DNA from: Acholoe squamosa
Taxonomy: Eukaryota > Annelida > Polychaeta > Phyllodocida > Polynoidae
Length of the DNA stretch: 64,000 nucleotides
Assembly: GCA_949317995.1 (NCBI GenBank)
Contig: OX439036.1
Coordinates: 86,279,920 to 86,343,919, forward strand
Direction: 5' to 3'
Below, piece by piece: positions 1-9,406 of this stretch. Each line of letters begins with the position of its first letter. Position 1 is the first letter of the stretch. The notes below the pieces were generated by a model. That model had not been told where the DNA came from and did no database searches. It saw only the letters and a list, made by a program, of their open reading frames with translations. A program made the position numbers and the translations under genes.

Positions 1-423
1 TCTGCCAAAAGTGCCAAGAATGATGCTATATCTCCTAGACTAACTATTACATTTCTCTGGAATGAAAATCAATAGCCTTAAGCAAGACTTATGGAAGGTA
101 AATATGTCTTTAGTTTCACAAAAGTTGTACGTTGCACCTCCCAACTCTGCAGCAGGCATTCTACTAGCGAACTGTGCATGAACACTCTCACATATGACAA
201 ACAGTGTAGTCCTCTGACAGTTTAAATGTGGAAAAATAGTTGTTGTCAGCAAAAGAAATGAAGATTCTCATCTGCGTCATAGTACTTGATTGTAATACAG
301 TTGTTCGGCTGTGTGAACAGAGGGATATGAATGCCAGCATGAGTTATTTCAGCCCAGCAAATTGTTGTTATCTGTCGCCATGATTGGTCATCAATGGTGA
401 CTCCTTTTTGAGTGATAACTCAC
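1..423. other. No feature seen
   Basis: AT-rich sequence with only short, non-conserved open frames. I see no coding pattern, RNA gene or repeat here. Confidence 0.5.
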
Positions 424-1075
424 TGCATCATCTTTTGCCACTGTGTGTCAGTCTCCAACATGATCTCACTCACTGCGTGAGTATGTGCCACCCCTTGTCA
501 TCCCTCACAAAGCATGGTGACTTATCACCACCATCGCCAACATGTATCTAACTCACTGCATGAGTGTGTGCCACTGCCTATCAACTCTCACTCAGAATGG
601 CGGCTTATCACCAACATTGCTAATATGGATCTCACTCACTGCGTGAGTATGCTCCACTCCCAGTTAACTCTCACTCAGAATGGCAGCTTATCACCACCAT
701 CGTCAGCATGGATCGCACTCACTCCGTCAATATGTGCCACTGTCTGTCAACTTTCACTAAAAATGATGACTTTTCACCTTCATTGCCACATGGCTCTCAC
801 TCACTGCGTGAGTTTGTGTCACTCCTTGTTAATCTTCTCTCAAAATGGTGACTTATCACCACCATCGCTGACATGGATGTCACTCGCTGTGTGAGTGTGT
901 GCCACTGTCATCAACTCTCACACAAAATGGCAACTTATCACCACCATTGCCAACATTGGTCTCATTCAATGCATGAATTTGTGTCAATCCAAGTCAATGC
1001 TCTCTGAGGATTGCATCATCTGTCACTCACTCTCACTCAGAATGGCAACTTATCATCACCATTACCAAAGTTGTT
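424..1075. repeat. Tandem minisatellite, unit about 83 bp, 7-8 degenerate copies
   Basis: The phrase CTCACTCACTGCGTGAG recurs near 465, 549, 632, 715, 796, 878 and 960. Each copy is followed by a variant of ACTCTCACTCAGAATGG and then CTTATCACCACCATCGCCA. Spacing is 81-84 bp and copies differ at roughly one base in six to eight. The core contains a small palindrome (CTCACTCACTGCGTGAG). The open frames across this block are a by-product of a unit length that drifts around a multiple of three, so they are not called as genes. Confidence 0.85.
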
Positions 1076-1440
1076 GAGACAGCACCACTGTTCAACATGT
1101 AGCCTATCTAGGAAGTGTGGGCATGAGGTATAACTATAAGTCCCATACGTATCAAATGTGCTTTGTTTCACACTGATTTCCATGCAATACTTCAGAGCTG
1201 AATCAAACAAGATTATATAGAGAAAATATCAATTGAATTTAGATAGAGGTATCTCTAAAATGAAAGCAACTATCCATAAACACCTTTTCTCGGGTTACAG
1301 GAAAAATACATAGGGAAAATCTACATGAACACCTTGTCTGTGGTTAGAGAGAAGATACATATGGCAATACCTTCTCTGGCAAAACATACTTTGATCTGGC
1401 AGATGTGAGGCTGCATGATTACCAATGTCGATGATCATGA
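1076..1440. other. No feature seen between two minisatellites
   Basis: Spacer between the 83-bp and 108-bp tandem arrays. No gene or repeat structure was recognised. Confidence 0.4.
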
Positions 1441-2045
1441 GCTTTTCATCTAACAAGGTGAGTGACCACCAGCGTCACCATCACTGGTGAGTCTGAGTGA
1501 TCACCACTCTCGCCATCCATGGTAAACCTGCTCTATGACATGGTGCGTGTTTCATCTAGCGAGGTGAGTGATAAAGTGCCTCGCCATCCCTGGTGAGTGT
1601 TAGTCATCACTATCCTCGCCAATCTTGGTGAATGTGCGCTATGGCATGGTGTGCGTTTCATCTAGCGAGGTGAGTGATCACTCATGTCGCCATCCCTGGT
1701 GAGTGTGGGTGATCAAGATCCTCACCATCTGTGGTGAACCTGTGCTATCACGAGGTACGCGTTTCATCTAGAGAGGTAAGTGATCACCCGAGTGACCATC
1801 CCCTGTGAGTGTGAGTGATCACGATCCTTGCCATCCGTGGTAAACATGCATTATGATGTGGTGAAATGAGTGATCACTCATGTCGCCACCCATGGTGAGG
1901 ATGAGTGATCACTCATGTCACATTTCTTGGTGAGGATGAGTGATCACCATCCTCACCATCTGAGGTGAGGCCATGTGATCACCACCATTTCTATTCCTGG
2001 TGATCTTGTGCTATAGCAATGTCGTGTTCCATCTAGTGACATGTG
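1441..2045. repeat. Tandem minisatellite, unit about 108 bp, rich in GTGAGTGATCAC
   Basis: CATCTAGCGAGGTGAGTGA or a close variant starts near 1448, 1552, 1660 and 1768 and again, degraded, near 2030, giving a period of about 104-108 bp. Inside each unit the half-palindrome GGTGAGTGTGAGTGATCAC and its relative CCTCACCATC recur, so each unit is itself built from smaller related blocks. A similar GATCAC-rich patch lies at 37540-37720. Confidence 0.8.
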
Positions 2046-3400
2046 TGAGCCACTTCACACAGGTTGATGAGCATTCACGACAATTTGCTGGGAGCTGTCT
2101 ACAATGTGTGAACATGACTTAATCCAATAGTGCTATATGTCCCATTTAGATGTTCCTACACATATCGATAAAATTCCTAAAAAGCGTCAAAAGTGTCCTT
2201 CCGCAATCTAGGAGAGCTGCTCCCGCTAGGCGTCACCACTAGGGTGAGCCGCTCAAGAGGTGCTCTTTGGTAGTACAGCAACAGGCGATCGTTAATAACT
2301 TGATATTCCGGGCGTCCTTCTATGACGCCCAAGCCTTTGGTGGCATCAAGGACATGTGCTGAAAAATAAAGAGGCCTTTATTCATGGTCGGCAGCGTCCT
2401 GTTTGCGGCAAAGAGGAGCGACGATCAGACGATGTCTCAAGTCGAGCAGCGACCATTCGACACGCGCGTCACAGGGTACCGCCCTTCACTGCCCCCTCCT
2501 GTACACTCTCCCCCCCCCCCTGGAGGCAGGTATCGGCTGGATGAAGACGGATCAGGGGTTAGTGGGGCGCACAACACCTGTCCTCCACCCTCACAGAATA
2601 CCTAAGGACGCCCCGGGCTGTGTGGAATGCGGCCTATCCATAACGATGTATGGGTTATTTAATTAACCCCTCCTTAGACCGCTCTGACTCTTTGGGTCAA
2701 AACTTTATGATAAAATGCTTTTGACAGTGTTTACGCAGGATTTGTTATCGTGCCTGTCGATGGCTTTTAATTGAACCTGGCGTTACCTGGAGGGTATCTC
2801 AATAAGATTGGGAAACCAGTTCTCACCGTAACTATTTGATCCTGCAGTTCTCCTACATCTCTCACCCTAAGAACAGACTTCCCTGCTTGACCTCTGCTAC
2901 AAGTGAACTGCACAGAAATAGGTTGAGTTGCAAAATAAGAGACTGGACCCCTCCTATACCACTCCTATAACTGACTACCTCTTTACAATACAAGAGGGAA
3001 TCCACACCAGAAGGTCAGTGAGTTCAATTTTGGAATTATCACCTCCGACAGGATCAATTCCAAATCTTTTGGAGATACCCTGCTGATTTCTTAAGGTACT
3101 ACGATCCCATCCTGCCCAATGACTGCAAATTCCTTGGGATTTTGGTACGACTCGAATTGTCCAGTCGTAGTATGTTAAGAAATGGCCTCCCGATCCATAA
3201 AGTGGGACCGGAATGCCTGTAAGGTCAACGATGGATATAGATGTGACAGCGGAACGTCGCAGGCGTGGTTCTGAAATACATGTATGGTCAGCTCTCCCGA
3301 GTCTTAATTAAGACTTTTTCTTTCAATTCGTGCCCCTCATTCCTCTCCCTGACAGAGCGGCTACCTCTATATTTCATGTATAAGGATCGATTGGGGTGTC
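2046..3400. other. No gene recognised
   Basis: Mixed composition with a GC-richer patch at about 2200-2660 and a C11 run near 2511. Three overlapping short frames at 2356-2666 compete on the same strand and none shows family features. Nothing else was recognised. Confidence 0.4.
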
Positions 3401-3410
3401 TATATGAAAG

Positions 3411-4047
3411 ATGGTGAGTGTGTCTGGGTCTATGGGGTTCATGCAAGGACGTACCAACAATTCACCCTGGCTCACAGCCACAGTCAAACCCATGAGGCAC
3501 ACTTCTCATGGCCACATACCAGTTGTGCAACAGCTTCAATCTGTGTACATGGACCTGGATCTGGTGGGCGAGCAGCTCCTCCCGCTGTTTGCTGTATGGT
3601 GAGTGACTCAAAGCCTGGTCGTTATCATACCGCGCAGCTATTGATTCACATGCCGGTGTCTTTAGGTGCAGGCCTGCAACAGCCCCCGGAGGCAAATTAC
3701 ATGTGTGGCCAGTTTCCCTACACGACGGCGTGTCCAAAAAGTCCAAAGCACGCAGAATTGAGCAGTATTGGTCGCAATTGCGCCAGCCAGCCACTCAGCA
3801 GGCCTTACTGCCCGCCCCTACCCTTAGTTACTTGAACAGGTGCGTTTTGGGCAACCGTTGGATGGGGCGTGGCTGATTGTGGTCTAAAGCAATCACCCAA
3901 CAGCTAGATAGCGAGCCGCACCGATGGCATTTGACTCAGCTGGTGGCGCGGTTGGCCACGGTACGGGCTACAGTGGAAATTAATGCCGTCATAAAATTCA
4001 GTTCTTGGGTCGATCCCCATCACCCGAAAGTCCCTCTCCCCAAGTAA
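3411..4047 (+). other. Coding-like island of unknown origin, probably a decayed repeat
   Basis: Three successive plus-strand frames read as plausible protein between stops. The first, about 3411-3599, ends at a consensus donor-like GGTGAGTG. The second is about 3606-3875 and the third about 3880-4047. The third encodes an amphipathic stretch with LTQLVARLATVRATVE. Frame changes and stops separate them, there is no common start, and an antisense frame overlaps. This could be broken exons of a host gene or a decayed transposon ORF. No family was recognised. Confidence 0.15.
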
Positions 4048-4326
4048 CTAAAATAGCACTAGGACGGTAATTTTTCTTCTTGTGAGCTCTACTATACCTT
4101 TCACTTCACTTCACACACATTTTTCACTCAAGGAATTGACATTGATTTTCTTCCTAAGGTTTGAGATACGTCTCAGATGCTGAGGAGTTCGCTGGGGCAG
4201 AAGATATTTTCGTTTCAAATGAAATGTGTCTCCAGCGCTATGTCAAGAAGCTGGTGGACTGGAATACATGCGCTGTCAGCTAAATTGATCTGGCACCTTT
4301 TACCTATCGTGGTTGCTCTGTGGGAC

Positions 4327-4362
4327 ATTTCTGAATAATGCTTATTAACATTATTCAGAAAT
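4327..4362. repeat. Perfect 14-bp inverted repeat (hairpin)
   Basis: ATTTCTGAATAATG at 4327-4340 is followed by an 8-base loop and its exact reverse complement at 4349-4362. It could be the core of a short palindromic element or a cruciform site. No flanking terminator or RNA context was seen. Confidence 0.7.
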
Positions 4363-6110
4363 ACCCTCCAGGCATAAGTACTTGAAGGTCTTTCCAAACC
4401 TACTGTTGGTAAAAATGCGGTGTATTATTATTGATTGTCGCGTTTCTTTGTCAGAAAGAGTGCAAAATTCAGATTGTAACACAATGACTAGAACCCAAAT
4501 GACCGGCCAAATGACTTCAACAACAAAAGAGGTCCATTCGTCTTCGTCCACCTGGAGGCCTTATCACATCAGGACTCACATCTTGTATTCCATCTGGTGG
4601 AGGAGGAGAAAGAAAGGAATGCCCTAATTATGAGGACCGTGGAAGGGATACGAGCAGCTGAGTTAACGTCTAAGACGACTGGGTGTGGGCGCTGACATTG
4701 TCATGATAAGTGCAGGCCTTGTAAGAGACGTCATCCTGCCTTGTGAGGGCCGTCACGGCAATGCTGCCTTCTCATTGTGGCCCGTGCCAGCTGCGACAGC
4801 CTCAGTGTTGGCTCATAATTGATGCGAATGCGGCAGTGGATACAGTAAGGACCTTAGTGTGCATGAATTAAACAGGGATGATTAAGGAGAATTAGTGGGC
4901 AAACGCCTCTCATTACATAAAGGATAAAACGGCTGGACCAGGCTCGGAGCACTGGGGCACATTTATCACAGCTTGTACTGTATACTTCTAAAAAGAAATA
5001 CCATCCCAGTGTGGAGGCAGAGACGGCCAGGACTGGCGGAGGGTCTTTAACAAGGCCAATATTATCACAACCTCCATCTCATAAAGGTCCCACTGGCTGC
5101 ATTGGGACACGCAGCTTCAGCTAGGAAAAAAACTGAAAAAATATTTTAAGCGACCGTTTAGCGTGCGGTGCTAAGGGCAGCCATGTGCGTTTGGACGAAA
5201 GTAGAGGCTAACTAGACTAGTCTTGTTCATGAAAATCCCAGCAGAGGGGTTCACAGCAAATAGTACACAATAGTTTACAGCACACTGGACTGCTCACAGC
5301 TTACCGAAAGTACACATGGATAACCAGGATTATACATGTTATCTCCATTGTGTAATATTTGAGACTGTAGAGATGTGGATGGTACCGGTACAGTGGGAAT
5401 GGGCGGACCGAGTAGTTTGGTTTGTGGAGACACGTGATCACGCCTTGGGGAAATTATGATTCGCTTTGAGAGGCAAATGTAAAAGAACACATCAAATTGG
5501 TGGCCGTGAATGTCATTGCAAGACCAGTCTGTCTTTTAAAATGGTTTTAAGACTCAGCCGAGTTGTTCAGCTAGAGTGAAGGCGGCATGCTATTTGGCTT
5601 TTAGGCTTGTTGTAAGGGAGGAAGATGTCAAAACCAAATTTGACATAATGGACCACATAGATGGCAACATGGCAGCAAAGGGGCAGGGCCACTAATGTAC
5701 CACTTACAAGATTACATCTCTAAGGGTAAAACAGGCAAGCTGAAGAATATTCTGCCCACACTCCTTATTGACAGGGCTGCATCGATGAACTATGTCCTCT
5801 TGAATACCAATACTAGCTGCGGTTACTTGTGCATGAAAATTCAACATTGACATGGTAGAGCTCAAATATTGAGGGGCCGGCATGTACATGGTTTGTTCAA
5901 GTAGCAGTGCCATGTATAATTTACATCAGTGGAAACTATTAATTCACAACCCAATGTCAGACGTTATATACCGTATGCATGCAGGAATGAAAATGAAAAT
6001 CCGTGAAATACTCAATTAGAACTCCTCAAATATAGATTCGGTATAGTAATGTTTAGGTCTTTTGAACGTGAAAATCCCTGGAGAGAAAACCACTAAGACT
6101 TGCATCCCTT
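4363..6110. other. No gene recognised
   Basis: Short frames only (for example minus strand 5275-5490 and 5704-5913), none with family features. No RNA gene or repeat was seen. Confidence 0.4.
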
Positions 6111-6242
6111 TTTGATCCCCAGGATGTTTACTTTCAAATAACACCAAAAATAGGAAGAATGGTTAAATAGTTTTTATTCTGCAGCCCCCCACCCCAAAAA
6201 GACCCCAAAAAAACAAAAAGTGGGAGCTTTGGCAGGAATCGC

Positions 6243-6301
<59 letters not shown>

Positions 6302-6323
6302 CGATTCTTGTGAAACCTCCCAC
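6111..6323. repeat. Interspersed repeat ending in an imperfect hairpin around (TA)n
   Basis: The block starting TTTGATCCCCAGGATGTTTA and ending AAAAAGTGGGAGCTTTGGCA is present again at 22845-22949 with few changes. The arm GTGGGAGCTTTGGCAGGAAT (6220-6243) is imperfectly complementary to 6300-6323 (GGCGATTCTTGTGAAACCTC...), with about 55 bp of (TA)n (6245-6298) between them. The TA tract is therefore the loop or centre of a palindromic repeat. This DNA predates the LTR insertion. Confidence 0.75.
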
Positions 6324-7172
6324 CTATGGGGGTCAGGGGGTCAAGATGACAAACTCAGCTATACATTTTAAGACTTTATTTTATTGATAGCCCTATATCT
6401 TAGCTTTATGAAAAGGTTCATTCGAGTCATAAAATCACAAAATTGATTCATCACGCGCCTTACACATAATTTATGCAACACACTACACCTTTAAAATTCA
6501 TCCTATCATTACCAAATAACATGTCAAAACTAGTACAATACCCTAGTATCTGTATCTAAAGAATTATAACTGTGGCTTGAAAACTTCTGAAATTGTCCAA
6601 TATCTCGTATAGCAGAGATTGAGTTTTTTTGCACACAATATTAACTTTGGTCTCAAAGACTCAAAACCTGTATGATAAGCATAAAGATCAATTTATTACA
6701 TCTTCAACATGTACACTTCATGTAACAATCATCATTTACCACTTATTTAATACTTGCTCTGTATGGTTCATTCTCAAAATGACCCTCCTTACTCTGTAAG
6801 GTGCATGATGAATCGTCTACACATTTTAATATCATGGCCACTGTGCGAATGTAACAAAACCCAGCAGTGATCTAATACACTACAACAATGAGAAACACAT
6901 AGAGGATATATTATAACCAAAGAAAAACATTTAAATAGGGAATAACTGACCTAAAATCGATTGCAAAAGATTGAAAATGAGGGTGGGGCTGCTGGAAAGA
7001 GTGCTTTGCAGGGGTTGGGTAGTAGTAGAATGGCTGGGGGTGCCTTATAAGTGCTTAAAATCAAAGCCAGGGCCTTATTCTATAATATAAACCACAGATG
7101 TGCATGCATTTGGGTGTGGCAGTGAAGCCATGGGACCACAAATCATTTCATCACGCACCTTACACGATTCAT
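6324..7172. repeat. Pre-insertion repetitive flank with recurrent 20-bp motif
   Basis: No gene was seen. The motif GATTCATCACGCACCTTACA occurs near 6444 (one change), inverted near 6795-6815 (two changes), near 7146 and again at 7166, where the LTR element interrupts it. It resumes at 22229 and another copy lies at 22567. The remaining sequence is AT-rich and unremarkable. Confidence 0.6.
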
Positions 7173-7176
7173 CACG
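7173..7176. repeat. Target-site duplication CACG, left copy
   Basis: CACG directly precedes the left LTR and is repeated directly after the right LTR at 22229-22232. A 4-bp duplication is usual for many Ty3/gypsy integrases. Removing the element and one CACG restores the motif GATTCATCACGCACCTTACA. Confidence 0.9.
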
Positions 7177-7509
7177 TGTAATGTCCAATATATTTCCTGC
7201 TAGCAACTCCAATGGTTGGTGTATATAGAGGTTTTATTGATACAATGGTCAAGCCCCCAACTGGGTATTGGCAGTGCAGCCACCGCCTATATACCTGAGC
7301 ATGCATGATTATAATACAGGACCAGCAATGGTGGGGTGTACCCAGACAGTCCTCCAGTGCTGCTCCCATACCAAAACCCTCCATGTGTGACCACTGACCA
7401 GCACCCAAAAGGGGAGGGGGTCACCACTCACAGCATGGTATAGTGCATATACAGAGTATGGCAGTCACAACATGGACACATACATGACATACATTTTTGT
7501 GTCATAACA
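7177..7509 (-). repeat. 3' LTR (left copy)
   Basis: 333 bp, identical to 21896-22228 except at 7180, where A replaces T within the terminal inverted repeat. On the minus strand it contains a TATATAG box (7293-7287) and an AATAAA signal (7238-7233) about 50 nt further on. This suggests a U3 of about 250 bp, a very short R and a U5 of about 55 bp. Confidence 0.95.
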
Positions 7510-7530
7510 CCACCGTCCCTCCGGGGAACA
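7510..7530 (-). promoter_or_regulatory. Candidate polypurine tract
   Basis: Directly upstream (minus strand) of the 3' LTR lies the purine-rich stretch CCGGAGGGACGGTGG. Its position, abutting the TGTTATG start of U3, is where plus-strand DNA synthesis is primed in LTR elements. It is interrupted by pyrimidines, so this is a moderate match. Confidence 0.5.
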
Positions 7531-8087
7531 GTTTGAACAAGGTGAAAACTCTTTACAATTTTTGAAAACATATAAACATTGGAGTCGACAGAATTTTCGT
7601 TTTTGTCTCAAAATAACAGTTCCTCTAGTACACCTTTTTCTGATTTGCAGCTATATCTATTCCTTGGGTAAATAGTTAAATGTTTCCCTTGGGTTAGCAC
7701 ACATGGCACAATAGCCAATCCTAGATGTTGATTTTATAAAATGGGGATGGGTTTTCTTGCTTCTCCCACGGCTGGGAAGTGGGTAATGGCCTAATTAGGT
7801 AATAGGCTAGGAGTATAAACCTTGCCTGTATAGAAGTTGTGCCCTGTGCTGTAACACAGGGGAAACATGGGTAATTAAACTTAACTTGTGCTTCTAAGTT
7901 TGAGCACTGGTTCTCATGACTCTTGGTGGGGGCTGTAAAGTCCCTTTTATCTGTTCTTGGTACATTCGATGTTTAATTGAGCCATTTATTCAAAGTCTTT
8001 GGTACCGCAATGCATATCGGTGTTTGTGGTCAGAAACTCTTAGTCCTTTGGCTGGGAAACAGGTGTAAAACATAGGCATGAAGCCCA
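7531..8087. other. Retroelement spacer between 3' LTR and antisense ORF B
   Basis: Non-coding in all frames. It contains AT-rich sequence and a CTGTGCTGTAACACAGG inverted-repeat-like stretch near 7847. On the plus strand, several AG dinucleotides at 8061-8087 could serve as splice acceptors for ORF B. Confidence 0.4.
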
Positions 8088-8474
8088 GTGGATCTTACCA
8101 TGACCCACCTGTATGAGGCATACCAGGCACTGCTAGTGGATGGGCAGCAATCGGTTTGTCTCCATAGTCCTGATGGTCACTATCCATTGTGGATTGAAAG
8201 TGTGTTTTATGGACAGAGCAGCTACAGGCTGGTAGTAGGTGAATCTAGAATAATTATTTATTTCATCAGGGACAACGGCCAGCATATCTGGACTGTTTTG
8301 AACAGGACCCAGTTCCAGTGGTGTTATAATACCATCAGCAGTTTTATTAGGCACCAAAGGGGAGATATCCCCTCTTTTTTTTCTGAGGCTCCTGCCTTGA
8401 TAGCCTGGTTTTCGGCTGATGTATGCCGTGCCATGTATGAGCAGCATGACAATATCCTTGAAATTTTGCTTTAA
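8088..8474 (+). CDS. Antisense accessory ORF B of the retroelement (possible PC4-like fold)
   Basis: An intact plus-strand frame inside the minus-strand element, between env and the 3' LTR. The frame opens at GTG 8088 and the first ATG is at 8100, giving about 124 residues. There is no signal peptide or membrane segment. The C-terminal half (about residues 50-105 of the full frame) alternates hydrophobic strands (RIIIYFIRD) with an amphipathic helix-like tail (QFQWCYNTISSFIRH). This order resembles PC4/p15 C-terminal domains and also the end of ORF A at 12124-12603. Two tandem stops are followed at once by a consensus donor (G|GTAAGT at 8479), and an AATAAA lies at 8532-8537. Transcript structure is unknown. 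Function is inference; that a real protein is encoded is likely but unproven. Confidence 0.55.
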   Translation: MDLTMTHLYEAYQALLVDGQQSVCLHSPDGHYPLWIESVFYGQSSYRLVVGESRIIIYFIRDNGQHIWTVLNRTQFQWCYNTISSFIRHQRGDIPSFFSEAPALIAWFSADVCRAMYEQHDNILEILL

Positions 8475-8531
8475 TAAGGTAAGTGTCATTTATTTGTTAC
8501 CAGTGCTCTTGTGCTCCCTCTAGGTATAGTG

Positions 8532-8537
8532 AATAAA
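8532..8537 (+). terminator. Polyadenylation signal AATAAA downstream of ORF B
   Basis: AATAAA about 58 bp after the ORF B stop on the same strand. It would suit an unspliced ORF B transcript, while the donor at 8479 would suit a spliced one. Confidence 0.35.
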
Positions 8538-8870
8538 ACATGTTTAAATATTGAGGTAGCTTCCTAAATGTTTCCTAGCTATCATAACATAATTGTTAGT
8601 AGTTAAAAACTCACACTTATCTACGGTGGTATAAAGGTGCTACTTCAATGCAAAGGTCATCATCAATGATGCATGTCGTCATAAAAACACTGTAAAATAG
8701 GGTTCAAACTACACTATAGGATATATATGTATATATATAGTGTCACTAGTGACTACAGCTCATGGTATATGGTAATCCCAATGATCAGTCTGTTGGATAA
8801 TGTCTATAAGCAGTATAACAGTTCATTGATGTTGTGTCACTGTACCATATCCCATGGCGCCTTCTTGTAG

Positions 8871-9047
8871 GTTTTTCGTCTCTGTCTCACTCTCCGACCT
8901 TTGGTCAAGGCCTGGATCAGTGGCCTTGGGCATGCTGTATACCGTCCATTTGGTCCATGAAAGGAGAAGGAATATGTGTTTTAGTAGCATGGCATGCTGA
9001 ATATGGTGTCACTGTTGTGAGAGGTAATTATTATGAATTATACATTG
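8871..9047 (+). other. Candidate antisense exon C of the retroelement
   Basis: A 177-bp (59-codon) open segment bounded by an acceptor (CTTCTTGTAG|GT at 8870/8871) and a perfect donor (ATTG|GTAAGT at 9047/9048). The length is a multiple of three, so it would not change frame. The product contains GEGICVLVAWHAEYGVTVVR, a strand-rich stretch with two Trp-Pro-rich turns before it. It lies on the plus strand between env and ORF B, downstream of the ORF B donor. A transcript joining ORF B to this exon is therefore possible, although ORF B already ends in stops. No family was recognised. Confidence 0.35.
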
Positions 9048-9387
9048 GTAAGTATCAGGATAGCAAACTAATGCTTGGGTCATTGACATAATCTTCCATA
9101 AGCTAATTTTTCAATATGAAAAACGTCACATTTTGCAAGTATCACAACACAATGGCATGATTGCATTAACTCTAATTATGTAACATATATTGCTTAAATG
9201 TTAAGACATGTTGAATTTTATAACTATATAATGGTGTTATTTTCGGGGTTATTGTACCTATTATCTATCTGCATATCTCTTTATGCATGTAATAATGATG
9301 CTAAATAATTAGTGAGGAAGGAATGAATTAGTATGTAAAAATGGGTATTTGTAGGTGGGTCTTTCCTAAATGATGGGTAATTTATGA

Positions 9388-9393
9388 TTTATT
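9388..9393 (-). terminator. Polyadenylation signal AATAAA just after env
   Basis: TTTATT on the plus strand reads AATAAA on the minus strand 14 bp after the env stop codon. It could end env mRNA early. If it were efficient it would also truncate genomic RNA before the 3' LTR, so it is probably weak or regulated. Confidence 0.35.
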
Positions 9394-9406
9394 CCCACCT
9401 GTGTAT

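Noticed and set aside
514..1077. Plus-strand open frames of 126 and 60 codons
   Set aside because: They run through the 83-bp minisatellite; the translated product is a degenerate repeat with no domain.
424..2045. CRISPR array
   Set aside because: Units are contiguous diverged tandem repeats without constant repeats and unique spacers, and the DNA is eukaryotic.
3404..3835. A 143-codon plus-strand gene
   Set aside because: Three overlapping frames compete here, the translated sequence has no domain, and the neighbouring frame carries the better coding-like stretch; left as a low-confidence island.
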